DNA from: an uncultured Spirochaetota bacterium
Lineage (GTDB): Bacteria; Spirochaetota; UBA4802; UBA5550
Length of the DNA stretch: 64,000 nt
Assembly: GCA_937872225.1 (NCBI GenBank)
Contig: CALMRZ010000021.1
Span: forward strand, 1 to 64,000
Direction: 5' to 3'
How positions within the stretch are numbered: position 1 is the stretch's first letter; every line of letters starts with the position of its first letter. The translations under genes were made by a program, and so were the position numbers. A model generated the notes under the pieces. It searched no databases. It had not been told where the DNA came from and worked only from the letters and a program-made list of their open reading frames with translations. Below, piece after piece: positions 18,430-26,788 of this stretch.

Positions 18430-19287
18430 TTATTTTTCCGGCGTCGATACCCGGTCTATGCCCCGCAGGTCCATCTCCACCACGGTGCGCAGCTCCGGCG
18501 TTTCCCTGTATGACTGCATGATGTTTTCAAATTCGCCCTCCACCACGCTGGAGGGCCTCCACCGGGTGTAACTGTAGGCGCTCCTGCCTATGGTTGAATC
18601 GTGGCCGTGGATGAAGGCCACCAGCCGGTCCGTGTCCGGCGCGGTGCCGTCCGCCCAGGCCTTGAGGGGCGACCGGTCGTCGACGCGGTGCGACAGGACC
18701 CACGTAAAGGCAAAGATGGGAAGGGTCGATTGCTCGAGTGAAACGGGCACCAGCTGCCGCACCAGGTTGCCGCCCCTGGTGCGAGTCATGGTCTGGAGAA
18801 AAAGCCTGGTCTCCACGTCTATCACGTCGTTGCCGACTATGTTGGTCACTCTGACCTGGACGCGGCGTTCGCCCTCGTGGGAATAGAGCACCACCGGCGT
18901 GCTCCACACGAAGGGCGAGGGGGTCCTGGCGAAGCGGGCGAAGATGAGGCCCGTGACGGTCCCGGTGAAGAGGATGCCGCAGAAAACCTCGACGACGGCG
19001 ATGAGGCGGCCCGCCCCGACCGGTATGATGTCCCCGTAGCCGACCGTGGCGAAGGTGACGATGCTGAAATAAACGTATTCAAGGAAACCGGCCCGCGCGG
19101 GAAGCGAGACGGTTCCCGTTGCACGGTACAGGACCGCGAAGAGCAGCGTCGCGGACACGAACACGATCCCGATGCAGAGAATGAACAGGAGGGGGCTCAT
19201 GGTGAGCATGGCGTGGTAATAGAAACGCCACTGGGAAAACCTGTTCCCGCGATATTTTACGACAGGCTGATATCTGCCCTTGGGCAT
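18430..19287 (-). CDS. Inward-rectifier potassium channel (KirBac type)
   Basis: 285 residues from ATG 19287, which follows GGAGGGGGG. Two membrane helices (about 30-54 and 88-112) flank a pore loop with selectivity filter TVGYGD at 81-86. The C-terminal half is the cytoplasmic immunoglobulin-like IRK domain (VQVRVTNIVGNDVIDVETRLFL, LPIFAFTWVLSHRVD with the drug/PIP2-region spacing of Kir proteins). The protein should form a tetramer in the inner membrane. Ligand control is unknown. Confidence 0.9.
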   Translation of the reverse strand: MPKGRYQPVVKYRGNRFSQWRFYYHAMLTMSPLLFILCIGIVFVSATLLFAVLYRATGTVSLPARAGFLEYVYFSIVTFATVGYGDIIPVGAGRLIAVVEVFCGILFTGTVTGLIFARFARTPSPFVWSTPVVLYSHEGERRVQVRVTNIVGNDVIDVETRLFLQTMTRTRGGNLVRQLVPVSLEQSTLPIFAFTWVLSHRVDDRSPLKAWADGTAPDTDRLVAFIHGHDSTIGRSAYSYTRWRPSSVVEGEFENIMQSYRETPELRTVVEMDLRGIDRVSTPEK

Positions 19288-19376
19288 GGACCCCCCCTCC
19301 ACCCGGTTTGGTTGTCTCATTCTCTGCTGGAAATGATAGCCGGGAACAGCGCCCTGTCAACAGAAATACAGGCGCG

Positions 19377-19399
19377 CTCCCCTGGCCCCCCGAGGGGGC
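19377..19399. repeat. C-rich intergenic repeat, single copy
   Basis: CTCCCCTGGCCCCCCGAGGGGG between the channel gene and the flavodoxin pair; a half element of the dispersed C-rich family. Confidence 0.5.
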
Positions 19400-19428
19400 A
19401 TAAAATCGAAAGGGTCAGTGGAATAATA

Positions 19429-20112
19429 TTACGGCTGGTACGGCCTGTCGAAGCGGCGTTCATAGGCCCCGTTTTGCTTCAGGATTTTATTCCAGCCACT
19501 GTCGAAGAGGCCGGCGGTCGCCAGGAGGCGGAAAAAAAATTTGCTGACCGCGGAGAACCTCTCCAGGCCGGCAAGCTTCTTCATCGTTATCGGGTGGAAT
19601 TCCTTGGTGACCCCGAAATGGCGCCCCAGGCTCCGGAATGCCATGAAGAGCCTCCTGTTGAAATAGGCCGGCCTGTCCTGTATCCCCTCAACGCCGCCCT
19701 TGATGACGGTGCCGATGTACCGGGCGTTAAGCCGCCGCGCCAGCTTTTCCAGGTACCGCTCCACGCAGCGCGAATGGACCGCTTCCGGAAAGCCCGACTG
19801 CACGATAAAGCCCATGGGCGGGAATTCCCTCTGTTTCTTCGCCCGGCCTTTGGGCGGCGGGGCTCCCAGGGTCTCGATGAACTCCTTGACGATGCCCGGC
19901 ATCGAATCGGCGTAGAGCGGGAAGGCGATGATGACGGCCTGGGCCCTGCGGGCCTTTTCGGCTATGGCGGCGTGCTCCTTCGTGCGCATGAGATACGCGG
20001 TCTCGAAGCTGTTTTCGCTGTAGGCGGAAAAGCCGTCGGTGAAATGCTTCAGCAGAAGCGCCGTGTTGCTCCCCTTGCCGCGGGGAGACCCGTTACAGAT
20101 CAGCAATCGCAT
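19429..20112 (-). CDS. Flavodoxin-like NAD(P)H-dependent oxidoreductase
   Basis: 227 residues from ATG 20112. The start LLICNGSPRGKGSNTALLLKHF is the FMN phosphate loop of the NADPH-dependent FMN reductase/flavodoxin-2 superfamily, followed by AVIIAFPLYADSMPGIVKEFIE, the second family block. Its start overlaps the end of the upstream flavodoxin gene by 20 bp, so translation is coupled. The 80 C-terminal residues are basic and unlike standard family members. Substrate unknown. Confidence 0.8.
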   Translation of the reverse strand: MRLLICNGSPRGKGSNTALLLKHFTDGFSAYSENSFETAYLMRTKEHAAIAEKARRAQAVIIAFPLYADSMPGIVKEFIETLGAPPPKGRAKKQREFPPMGFIVQSGFPEAVHSRCVERYLEKLARRLNARYIGTVIKGGVEGIQDRPAYFNRRLFMAFRSLGRHFGVTKEFHPITMKKLAGLERFSAVSKFFFRLLATAGLFDSGWNKILKQNGAYERRFDRPYQP

Positions 20113-20644
20113 GGGATACCTCGGAGATCGGCCTGTCGGTTGTGAAGGCGCAGCGCAGGGCGGTCCTGAAATTGATGGCCACGCGCCGGTATGTGTCGGT
20201 AATGATCGCAATGTCCTCGTCGTCGGTATCGGGGCCCCGGTGGAGCAGGATGCCGATGCCGGGATAGCGGTCATAGCGGCCGCGGTGATGGCATTCGCCC
20301 TCCACGAGGGCGATGTAGGGATGGATCAGGGGGATGAACCGCTCGTTGGCCCTTTTCAGGAGTGCGCTCATGAAGCCCATGATGACCGGCGATGAGAATA
20401 TGACCAGGTCCGCGGCCATGACCGCCTTGTATATCAGCGGCATGTCGTCGCGCTGCGCGCATAGGCCCGGCGTTTTGATCCAGCAGGACCAGCACCCGCT
20501 GCACTGGCGTATCTCCATGTCCCTGAGCTGAAAGGACTGAAAGGAGTGGCCCTTCGCGGAGAGATCGGCCCCCAGGGCGTTGATGTAACGGTCAGGGTCC
20601 TTCTGCTTCGGATCGGGATTGCCGTTAAGAATCACTATATTCAT
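20093..20644 (-). CDS. NADPH-dependent FMN reductase-family protein with Cys motif
   Basis: 183 residues. The N-terminal IVILNGNPDPKQKDPDRYI loop binds FMN phosphate. The cysteine cluster CSGCWSCWIKTPGLC (residues about 48-62) is typical of the iron-sulfur flavoprotein-like branch of flavodoxin reductases found in anaerobes. VIFSSPVIMGFMSALLKRANER is the conserved second block. It is co-translated with the next gene, giving a pair of flavoproteins that may work together; the partner redox system is not visible. Confidence 0.82.
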   Translation of the reverse strand: MNIVILNGNPDPKQKDPDRYINALGADLSAKGHSFQSFQLRDMEIRQCSGCWSCWIKTPGLCAQRDDMPLIYKAVMAADLVIFSSPVIMGFMSALLKRANERFIPLIHPYIALVEGECHHRGRYDRYPGIGILLHRGPDTDDEDIAIITDTYRRVAINFRTALRCAFTTDRPISEVSHAIADL

Positions 20645-20753
20645 ACTGTTTTCAGTGGCCGGTTAAATCAGCCAGTAAATAATTCAGGCGATGCCGAATA
20701 TCGTCAATGCATTTTTTTCGCCGACCTGTACGGCCTCCCCCCCCCCTCAGTCC

Positions 20754-20825
20754 CCCTCTCCCACAGGGAGAGGGGGAAGACTAAGGAAATATTTTATCCC
20801 GAAGCCCTCTCCCTGTGGGAGAGGG
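20754..20825. repeat. Long paired inverted repeat
   Basis: Two 21-bp arms, 20754-20774 and 20805-20825, are exact reverse complements of each other, and each arm is itself almost palindromic (CCCTCTCC...GGAGAGGG). The 30-bp spacer is AT-rich. It sits between the flavodoxin pair and a small SH3-like gene and may fold as one large hairpin or as two small ones. Confidence 0.8.
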
Positions 20826-20866
20826 CGCGCCGAAGGCGGGGTGAGGTCTACTGATGCGAGTTGGTT

Positions 20867-21232
20867 TCACCGCGACCGGCAGATGCTGATGGTGGAATCC
20901 TCCTGGTCGCCGTCGACATAGCTGATATGGATCGCCTCTCCCTGGATTTTTGTTATCGTGCCCCGGTAGTAGGCGCCTCCCCGTTTCCAGTTACACTCGA
21001 CCCTGGTGCCGACCTTCCAGTCGATCCTCCTGATCTTTGATGCCGGCAGGACCGCCGTGTCGCCGTCGTCAAAGGAAATATTGAAGTCCGCGCCGGTAAC
21101 CCCGACTATTCTCGCCGGATACCAGAGGCCGTCGCTCCACTGACCGAGGACACGGTCGCCGGTTTTCCAGGCAAAGGCAACGGCGGAAAGTAAAACAAGG
21201 ATACAAGCAATTCCAAATTTCAATGATCGCAT
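20867..21232 (-). CDS. Exported small protein with two Tudor/SH3-like repeats
   Basis: 121 residues from ATG 21232, with AAGGAGG 5 nt upstream. Signal peptide of about 21 residues (ends VAFA). The mature part contains two copies of a small barrel: WKTGDRVLGQWSDGLWYPARIVGV and WKVGTRVECNWKRGGAYYRGTITKI, each followed by an I-x-Y/F-x-D-G-D strand. This pattern is that of Tudor-like domains, here outside the cytoplasm. The binding partner is unknown. Confidence 0.75.
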   Translation of the reverse strand: MRSLKFGIACILVLLSAVAFAWKTGDRVLGQWSDGLWYPARIVGVTGADFNISFDDGDTAVLPASKIRRIDWKVGTRVECNWKRGGAYYRGTITKIQGEAIHISYVDGDQEDSTISICRSR

Positions 21233-21353
21233 GTCTGCCTCCTTTCCCGCTTGTTGTGAGGTAATGTGCATGTATATTAAAAAATAATGTAATTTCGGGA
21301 TCAGGCAAATGATTTTTCCGGAGACCGGGAATTAATAGTGATCTGGGGGATCG

Positions 21354-21917
21354 TCAAAACATGAAGCAGACATCGATAAAGGGGAGCGGCAGGGGGATCC
21401 GATGCCCTTTTTTCTTCATGCCGTATTCCGTGTTTATCTTGTAATCGTAGTTGATCCAGCAGTTCACGCCGATCCGGCAGAAGGGCGCCACGATGAAGCC
21501 GAGGCCCGCGCCGCCGCCGAAGGTGACGTCGTTGATGATGCCGTTCATCCTGAAATCGGGGGATTTCCACCGGTAATGGGAATAGGATACGCCGAAAAAG
21601 AAGACCGGGTCGAGGAAGTCGACCGGCGTGGGGATGTAGACCGCCGGCGTGAGCACCGCCGTGAAGAGGTTCTCACCCTTCGTCACAATGGGGCTTTTTT
21701 CCGAGTTGAGGCCGTACACGTAAACCCCTGTGAAACGGATGGCAAGGGGCCTTATGAGGCGGTATTCAGCCTCCACGGCGACGGCTATGCCGGCGGTGGC
21801 CGCTCCCACCATTCCCTTTTTCCGTTCCTGCCCTGACGCGTTCTCCGCATAGGCGTGCGGGGCGGCCGTGACGATTATGACAACGCAGATGATGAAGGAT
21901 TGACGGATTGGTTTCAT
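21354..21917 (-). CDS. Predicted outer-membrane beta-barrel protein, small
   Basis: 187 residues with a signal peptide cut near AYA-EN (residue 24). The mature sequence alternates hydrophobic and polar residues in strands (AVEAEYRLIRPLAIRFTGVYVYG, PVFFFGVSYSHYRWK) and ends in phenylalanine (CFMF), as barrel proteins do. It starts 8 bp after the stop of the DUF1207-like gene, so the two are an operon. Function unknown. Confidence 0.65.
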   Translation of the reverse strand: MKPIRQSFIICVVIIVTAAPHAYAENASGQERKKGMVGAATAGIAVAVEAEYRLIRPLAIRFTGVYVYGLNSEKSPIVTKGENLFTAVLTPAVYIPTPVDFLDPVFFFGVSYSHYRWKSPDFRMNGIINDVTFGGGAGLGFIVAPFCRIGVNCWINYDYKINTEYGMKKKGHRIPLPLPFIDVCFMF

Positions 21918-21924
21918 GGCCTTC

Positions 21925-22995
21925 TCATATCATCTGGAAGGTGAGGGTCAGGCTGTAGTAGGTGGTTGAAAAATTATAGAACTGCCCCTCCTGCGACGGG
22001 CCGTGGCTGAAGGTGAAGTAGAGCTGCATCTTCGGACTGAAGCTGCCCCGGTACGCTGCGAATTCCATCCCGATGGAATAGTTGCCGTTAAGGGCGAAGT
22101 GGTTGTTCTGCCAGTTCTTCAGGTGTGCCGCGATGAAGGGCTGAAACCTGACGTTCTTCGCGATGCCGATGGCGTTGAAGGGCCTGATCTCCGCCCCGTA
22201 TTCCAGGTAGAAGGGGTCGAACCTCGAGTCCTTGAAGGAGTGGTAGATGCAGCCGATGCCGAGGTAGAGACGCACCTGGCTGACGATGGCGTATGATGCA
22301 AAGATATCGATCCCCTCGATGCTGACGTTCTTCCGCCATATCTCCGGGTAGAGCACCAGGAACTCGTCCCCCAGGTGGGACGACATGTGCCAGAACCGGA
22401 GCTGAATGGCCAGGCCCCCGTAGGCGTAGGACGTGATGAAGCCCAGGTAGTAATCGGCATTGAGCAGGGTCGAGGCGTCGCCGAGCCAGCCGCTCGGCTT
22501 CTTGAAGGCGAAGAGGGCCCACACGCACCCTTCGACATCCGCCTGGAGATAGCCCTTGACCACGTCCCAGCGGTAGAGGGGGAGGCGCGATCCCAGGGAC
22601 ACGGCCCCGAACATATTGTCCGAGCCGAGGACGTGGCTGTCCGTTCCGTAACGGGTGCGGAAGCGGTTGAAGGCGTCGTCATGGTAGCGCAGGCCGCCGG
22701 AGAAGGCCACCCGGCGGGGGTCCGCTATGGCGGCCGGGTAGAGGCGCGAGCCGGGGAAGAGCCCGGTGCCGCGCTCCCTTGATTCTTCGTCCTGTGTTTC
22801 TGATAGTGTGTGCTGAAAGGATTTTTTTCCGGGGGTTGTTTTGTCCGCGTCAGAGCGGATCTGCCGGTCCAGGGCTTTTTTCTCTCCTGATTGCTTCCCG
22901 GCATCTTCATCCGCGGATACCGGGACGGTCAGTGCAGCCAGGAAGAACATGAAGCAGAATATCAGACCTTTTTTATAAATGCCATCCCGCGCCAT
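21925..22995 (-). CDS. DUF1207-like outer-membrane protein
   Basis: 356 residues with an N-terminal signal peptide (residues 1-28), then a charged linker of about 50 residues, then a beta-rich barrel-like part. It has the family features FPGSRLYPAAIADPRRVAFSGG, RLPLYRWDVVKGYLQADVEGCVWALF and LRFWHMSSHLGDEFL. Members of DUF1207 are predicted outer-membrane proteins of unknown role. It begins 20 bp after the stop of acsC, so it may lie at the far end of the CODH/ACS transcript, or have its own promoter. Confidence 0.72.
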   Translation of the reverse strand: MARDGIYKKGLIFCFMFFLAALTVPVSADEDAGKQSGEKKALDRQIRSDADKTTPGKKSFQHTLSETQDEESRERGTGLFPGSRLYPAAIADPRRVAFSGGLRYHDDAFNRFRTRYGTDSHVLGSDNMFGAVSLGSRLPLYRWDVVKGYLQADVEGCVWALFAFKKPSGWLGDASTLLNADYYLGFITSYAYGGLAIQLRFWHMSSHLGDEFLVLYPEIWRKNVSIEGIDIFASYAIVSQVRLYLGIGCIYHSFKDSRFDPFYLEYGAEIRPFNAIGIAKNVRFQPFIAAHLKNWQNNHFALNGNYSIGMEFAAYRGSFSPKMQLYFTFSHGPSQEGQFYNFSTTYYSLTLTFQMI

Positions 22996-23014
22996 GATTC
23001 TTCCTTTACCGGGC

Positions 23015-24349
23015 TTATGCCTGGTGCTGCTTCAGGAATGCCGGGATATGGGCCGCCTCGCGGGGACCGATGGTGATCTTCCAGTCGGCGAGCTGTTCTT
23101 CCAGTTCGCCGCTGATGGCCGCCGAATAGCCGGGAATGACCAGGGAACGGTGCTTCACTTTGTCCGCGATGCCGCATTTCTTGACAAAGGGGCCGATGGC
23201 GTCGGCCACGAATTTTCCCGCGGCCCAGGCGGTGAGGACGCTGAGGCCCTCGCAGTCCATGACGAGGAGCCACGCCGGGACCCGGCTTCCCTCGATCTCG
23301 CCGGAGACGATGAAATAGGTGAGCGAAAAGTTCGTGGTGATCATGACCGGCGAATTCTCGTCCGGGTTGTTGATCGGGTACACGCCCTGTTCCGTGGCCA
23401 TGGGCCGCTGGGGATCGGTGAAGATGTTCATCCGCTCCACCAGGAGGGGGAAGAGCCCCTCGCCGCGCAGTTCCGACAGGACCACGATCCCGGCGTACTT
23501 GGCTATGAACGTGGAGGCGATCAGGGTCTCCTCCATGAAGTCCTTTGCCATCTCGCAGGGAAAGGCGATGGTGGGATATCCCAGGGGGCGGAAGGCGCCC
23601 TTGATCGCCGACCGGCGTATCACCACCTGGTCTTCGAAGGCTTTCTTGAGGGTGCGCGCCCCCGAATCTATGACGATTTCTTTCAGGCCCATGGCTGACA
23701 GCTTCTGGGTGAGCTCGATGACCTCATCGATGTTCGCGCCCCTGACCGCGACGGCGCACTTGTTGTCCAGGGCAAGCCTGCCCACCGCGTCCGCGTTCGC
23801 CTTTGTTGCCGCGTAGAGAAGGGGCTTTCTGGCGGCCGTGTGCTTCAGGCCCGCGGCGAGCACGTCGGCGCTTTCGCTCATGAGGATGATGCCCGCGTCA
23901 ACGGCACCGGCGACTTTCTGGACCAGCTTTTCGAAGGCGGCGGCGTCGCCCTTTTCGGATTTGACCGCCACCAGGTCCGCCGCGAGCTGGACCCCGACCC
24001 GCTCGTAGCGCAGCTCTGCGTAGGACCTGAGGCGCCTGTCCACGTCGGCGTCGGCCATGGCGTCGGTAACGAGGACCGCGATCCCCGTGGGGCTCACGAA
24101 GGTCTTCTCGTGGCGGAAGAGCACGGTCTCGCCGCCGGTCTTGAAGGGGCCGATGGAGGCGGGCATCACCGGGGGCGCCGACGCGGAGTCGAGCTTTGCC
24201 TTTGACGCCTCGGACACGTGGGGGCACTTGGCGAGCTCTGCCTGGCCCGCCGCGAGCTTCATGGCAAAGGCGAGGCATGTCGGCACGCCGCAGTCTCCGC
24301 AGTTGGTCTGGGGCAGCAGTTTATAGATTTCAATTCCGGTCATTCCCAT
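23015..24349 (-). CDS. acsC: Corrinoid iron-sulfur protein large (gamma) subunit of CODH/ACS
   Basis: 444 residues from ATG 24349, preceded by GAGGAG. With AcsD it carries the methyl group on cobalt between methyltetrahydrofolate and acetyl-CoA synthase. The 4Fe-4S site is near the start (Cys17, Cys20, Cys25, Cys42 in NCGDCGVPTC and AKCP). The large C-terminal part has the TIM-barrel and Rossmann segments that bind the corrinoid (VMITTNFSLTYFIVSGEIE, LLVMDCEGLSVLTAW). It is separated from acsB by a gap filled with a 44-bp palindrome. Confidence 0.95.
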   Translation of the reverse strand: MGMTGIEIYKLLPQTNCGDCGVPTCLAFAMKLAAGQAELAKCPHVSEASKAKLDSASAPPVMPASIGPFKTGGETVLFRHEKTFVSPTGIAVLVTDAMADADVDRRLRSYAELRYERVGVQLAADLVAVKSEKGDAAAFEKLVQKVAGAVDAGIILMSESADVLAAGLKHTAARKPLLYAATKANADAVGRLALDNKCAVAVRGANIDEVIELTQKLSAMGLKEIVIDSGARTLKKAFEDQVVIRRSAIKGAFRPLGYPTIAFPCEMAKDFMEETLIASTFIAKYAGIVVLSELRGEGLFPLLVERMNIFTDPQRPMATEQGVYPINNPDENSPVMITTNFSLTYFIVSGEIEGSRVPAWLLVMDCEGLSVLTAWAAGKFVADAIGPFVKKCGIADKVKHRSLVIPGYSAAISGELEEQLADWKITIGPREAAHIPAFLKQHQA

Positions 24350-24384
24350 GGTGTAGTCTCCTCGTGAATATAAATGTATGATGT

Positions 24385-24428
24385 GCCCGGTTGAAGGCGG
24401 GGTCACGTGACCCCGCCTTCAACCGGGC
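24385..24428 (-). repeat. 44-bp perfect palindrome between acsB and acsC
   Basis: Two 22-bp arms with no spacer are exact reverse complements, centred on CACGTG at 24404-24409; the outer ends are GCCCGG and CCGGGC. In RNA it would form a very stable hairpin 9 nt after the acsB stop. It could act as a partial terminator, a processing site, or an element boundary. Confidence 0.9.
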
Positions 24429-24437
24429 GTGGTTGCG

Positions 24438-26642
24438 TCAAAATAACGGCTCCATCGTCAGGGCCGGGTGCTGCTTCTCGGTGAGGAAGTTGATGATTTC
24501 CTCTTCCGAGGTCCCCACGGTCTCGTCCGCTATCCGGTCCAGCAGGTCCGGCATGCCGATTTCGGCGGCGCGTTCGTTGAAGCGGTCCCTGATCTCTTCC
24601 TTTAAAGATTTCGGCATCCACACCAGGCGCTTGATGCCGCCCTCGGCGTGGAGGAACTTTCTGCTCGTTATGTAATATTTGCTGTGGCCCACGAAGCCCG
24701 GCGTGATGTTGCCGCCGCCGACCATGCCGGCCAGGGTGGTGAACTTCATGCCCGAGGGCGTCATCGACGCGGTGTCCCGGTCAACGGTCATGACGCCGTT
24801 GCAGATGGGAAGGATGGCAGCGATGCACTCGAAGCAGCCGCAGGAGGTCATCGGGTTCCGCATGATGCTGTAGGCGTCCACTGTCGAGACCGTTCCCCGC
24901 GAGGCCTTGGCCACGAAGTCGTCCACGCCCTTCCACCGGCCGTAGCGGGCGTCGAGCACCGCTCCCTTCGGCACCGGCTGGTTCGGCCCGGTCGGATTTA
25001 TCTCATAGGAGGCCTTGCAGTCGAGCCAGTTGTAGGCGCCGCAGAGTCCGGTCCGCTCCGGCGTCACCACGCACACGTGGTTCGGCGCGAAGGACTGGCA
25101 GAGCAGGCACGAGTAGAAGGGGTCCGTGTCCTCGTCGGTCATGCCGGCGATCCGCTCGTCCCGCTGGCGGTACAGGGCCCGTGCCTTTTCCAGTATTTCG
25201 CGCGCTTTTGCCTCGTCAGTGTATATGGTCACCTGGACCTTGTCGAAGATCTTGCCGAAGTCCTGGTGGAGCTTCGCGTGGAGAATGCTCCCGAGGTGCG
25301 CCATGCGGAAGCCCTTGTCCACTGCCTGCTTGCTCACCCGGAGCCAGGCGATGTCGCGCTGGCCGATGTGCATCACCCCCTGGGCATAGTTGATCAGGTG
25401 GTGGATCTGCCGTTCCAGGATCGGCTCGAAATCGGGCTGCATCTGCCGGCCCGCCACCTCGACGAAAATGGCCATCGGGAGCTGGCTGCCGGCCGGGACA
25501 TCGGTGATCTCCGGTCCCACGACCTCGATCCTGTTGTCCGTGACCGCGTTCATGTCGGCGGAAACGACCAGTTCCACCGCTATCGTGCGGCCGCCGCCGG
25601 CCTCGAGGTAGATGTCGTCGCCGCGGACGCGCTCGCCCTCAAAGGCCGGTCCGTAAGCGACCGGCACCGGTACCTTGCTCACGGAGACTTTCAGGCCCCG
25701 CACCTCTATCGCCTTCGAGACAATAGTGTCGTGGGGAATATTGGAGACCACGTGTTCGTAGGTGCACACGCCCGTGGGGAGTATCTGCGGCGTCGGGGTA
25801 TCGGTAATGATGGGGAAGCCGTAATTCAGACAGCCCGCTCCGTTGGCGTACCACTCGTCGTTCACGAACCCGAAGGTTATGCCGAAGGCGAAGACCCGGT
25901 CCTTGTTGTAGATCAGTATCTTCCGGTAGTCGCCGGGGTCGATGCCGCCGAAGGACATGGCCGCCCTGGTGGCGAAGCCGATGGAAAAGACCGTGGCGCT
26001 CGTGTCTGATCCGAAGGGGACGAGCCTGGTGGGCCAGCCGATCTGCACGCCCTGGTCGAGGAGCTGCTGCGACATGGTGTTTCCGCCGGTGTTGGCGCTC
26101 ATGAACACGTACAGGTTCTTCTGCTGGAGTTCCAGCGCTATCTGCGCCGCGGCCGCGGGGTTTTCCGGCGCGCCCAGCATGGCCGCGAAGCCGGGAGCTG
26201 TGCCGTCCACGAACTCGACGCCGCGCTTCCTCATGATGACGTCGTCCGCGGCGCCGAGCCAGATGTTGTCTTCCCGGGGGTCCTCGCCGGGCACGTACAC
26301 CGACGGGTTGTCGATATACTTGATCGCCTCGATGAGCTCCTCCGCGAAGAACGTGGCCATGCCCGCGTCAAGGGCCGGTCCCAGGTAGGGGAGGTGATGG
26401 TTCTCCTTGACCGGGGGCGGCAGCAGGTTTTTGCTGGCCTTTATCACGTGCTCCATGTCGGCCAGCTTCTGGACCTTGTAGCCCATGATGCCGTATATGA
26501 TGGGCAGATAGTATCCTGTATTGGGAAAAGCGACCTCTTTGGCGGGACCGTAGGCGTCGATGGCGCGCTTTACTTCTTTCTCTGCGCGCTCCACGATGCT
26601 GTAGGCTCCCCGTATGGCCGCTGATGCTATTATCTTTGACAC
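24438..26642 (-). CDS. acsB: Acetyl-CoA synthase (CODH/ACS beta subunit)
   Basis: 734 residues, full length for the bacterial three-domain enzyme that joins CO, a methyl group and CoA. The A-cluster cysteines are all present: Cys512, Cys515, Cys524, Cys534, Cys601 and Cys603, each offset by six from the Moorella residues (506, 509, 518, 528, 595, 597). Start is GTG 26642 behind CGGAGG. It has the N-terminal CODH-contacting domain, so it should form the alpha2beta2 complex with the AcsA encoded upstream. Confidence 0.97.
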   Translation of the reverse strand: MSKIIASAAIRGAYSIVERAEKEVKRAIDAYGPAKEVAFPNTGYYLPIIYGIMGYKVQKLADMEHVIKASKNLLPPPVKENHHLPYLGPALDAGMATFFAEELIEAIKYIDNPSVYVPGEDPREDNIWLGAADDVIMRKRGVEFVDGTAPGFAAMLGAPENPAAAAQIALELQQKNLYVFMSANTGGNTMSQQLLDQGVQIGWPTRLVPFGSDTSATVFSIGFATRAAMSFGGIDPGDYRKILIYNKDRVFAFGITFGFVNDEWYANGAGCLNYGFPIITDTPTPQILPTGVCTYEHVVSNIPHDTIVSKAIEVRGLKVSVSKVPVPVAYGPAFEGERVRGDDIYLEAGGGRTIAVELVVSADMNAVTDNRIEVVGPEITDVPAGSQLPMAIFVEVAGRQMQPDFEPILERQIHHLINYAQGVMHIGQRDIAWLRVSKQAVDKGFRMAHLGSILHAKLHQDFGKIFDKVQVTIYTDEAKAREILEKARALYRQRDERIAGMTDEDTDPFYSCLLCQSFAPNHVCVVTPERTGLCGAYNWLDCKASYEINPTGPNQPVPKGAVLDARYGRWKGVDDFVAKASRGTVSTVDAYSIMRNPMTSCGCFECIAAILPICNGVMTVDRDTASMTPSGMKFTTLAGMVGGGNITPGFVGHSKYYITSRKFLHAEGGIKRLVWMPKSLKEEIRDRFNERAAEIGMPDLLDRIADETVGTSEEEIINFLTEKQHPALTMEPLF

Positions 26643-26690
26643 TGATTTCCTCCGTACGACATTATCATTCTCAACGGTCCTTTCCCGTGA

Positions 26691-26765
26691 AGCCCCCTAA
26701 ATCCCCCGGAGGGGGATTTGAATTTACCTCTCGCATCCGCCCCCCTCCGGGGGGCCGGGGGGCCT
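26691..26765. repeat. C-rich paired inverted repeat between acsA and acsB
   Basis: A left part (CCCCCTAAATCCCCCGG then AGGGGG) and a right part (CCCCCCTCCGGGGGGCC then GGGGGG) are roughly reverse complementary around an AT-rich core. A member of the dispersed C-rich family, lying inside the CODH/ACS operon. Confidence 0.7.
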
Positions 26766-26788
26766 AACAATGATGGACAGGAGCGGGG

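Noticed and set aside
20691-20921. A 76-codon frame across the 20.75 kb inverted repeat
   Set aside because: It consists mainly of the repeat and has no ribosome site.
24648-26009. A 453-codon frame opposite acsB
   Set aside because: It is the antisense shadow of a fully conserved enzyme; its Arg/His/Val/Gly composition is typical of such frames.
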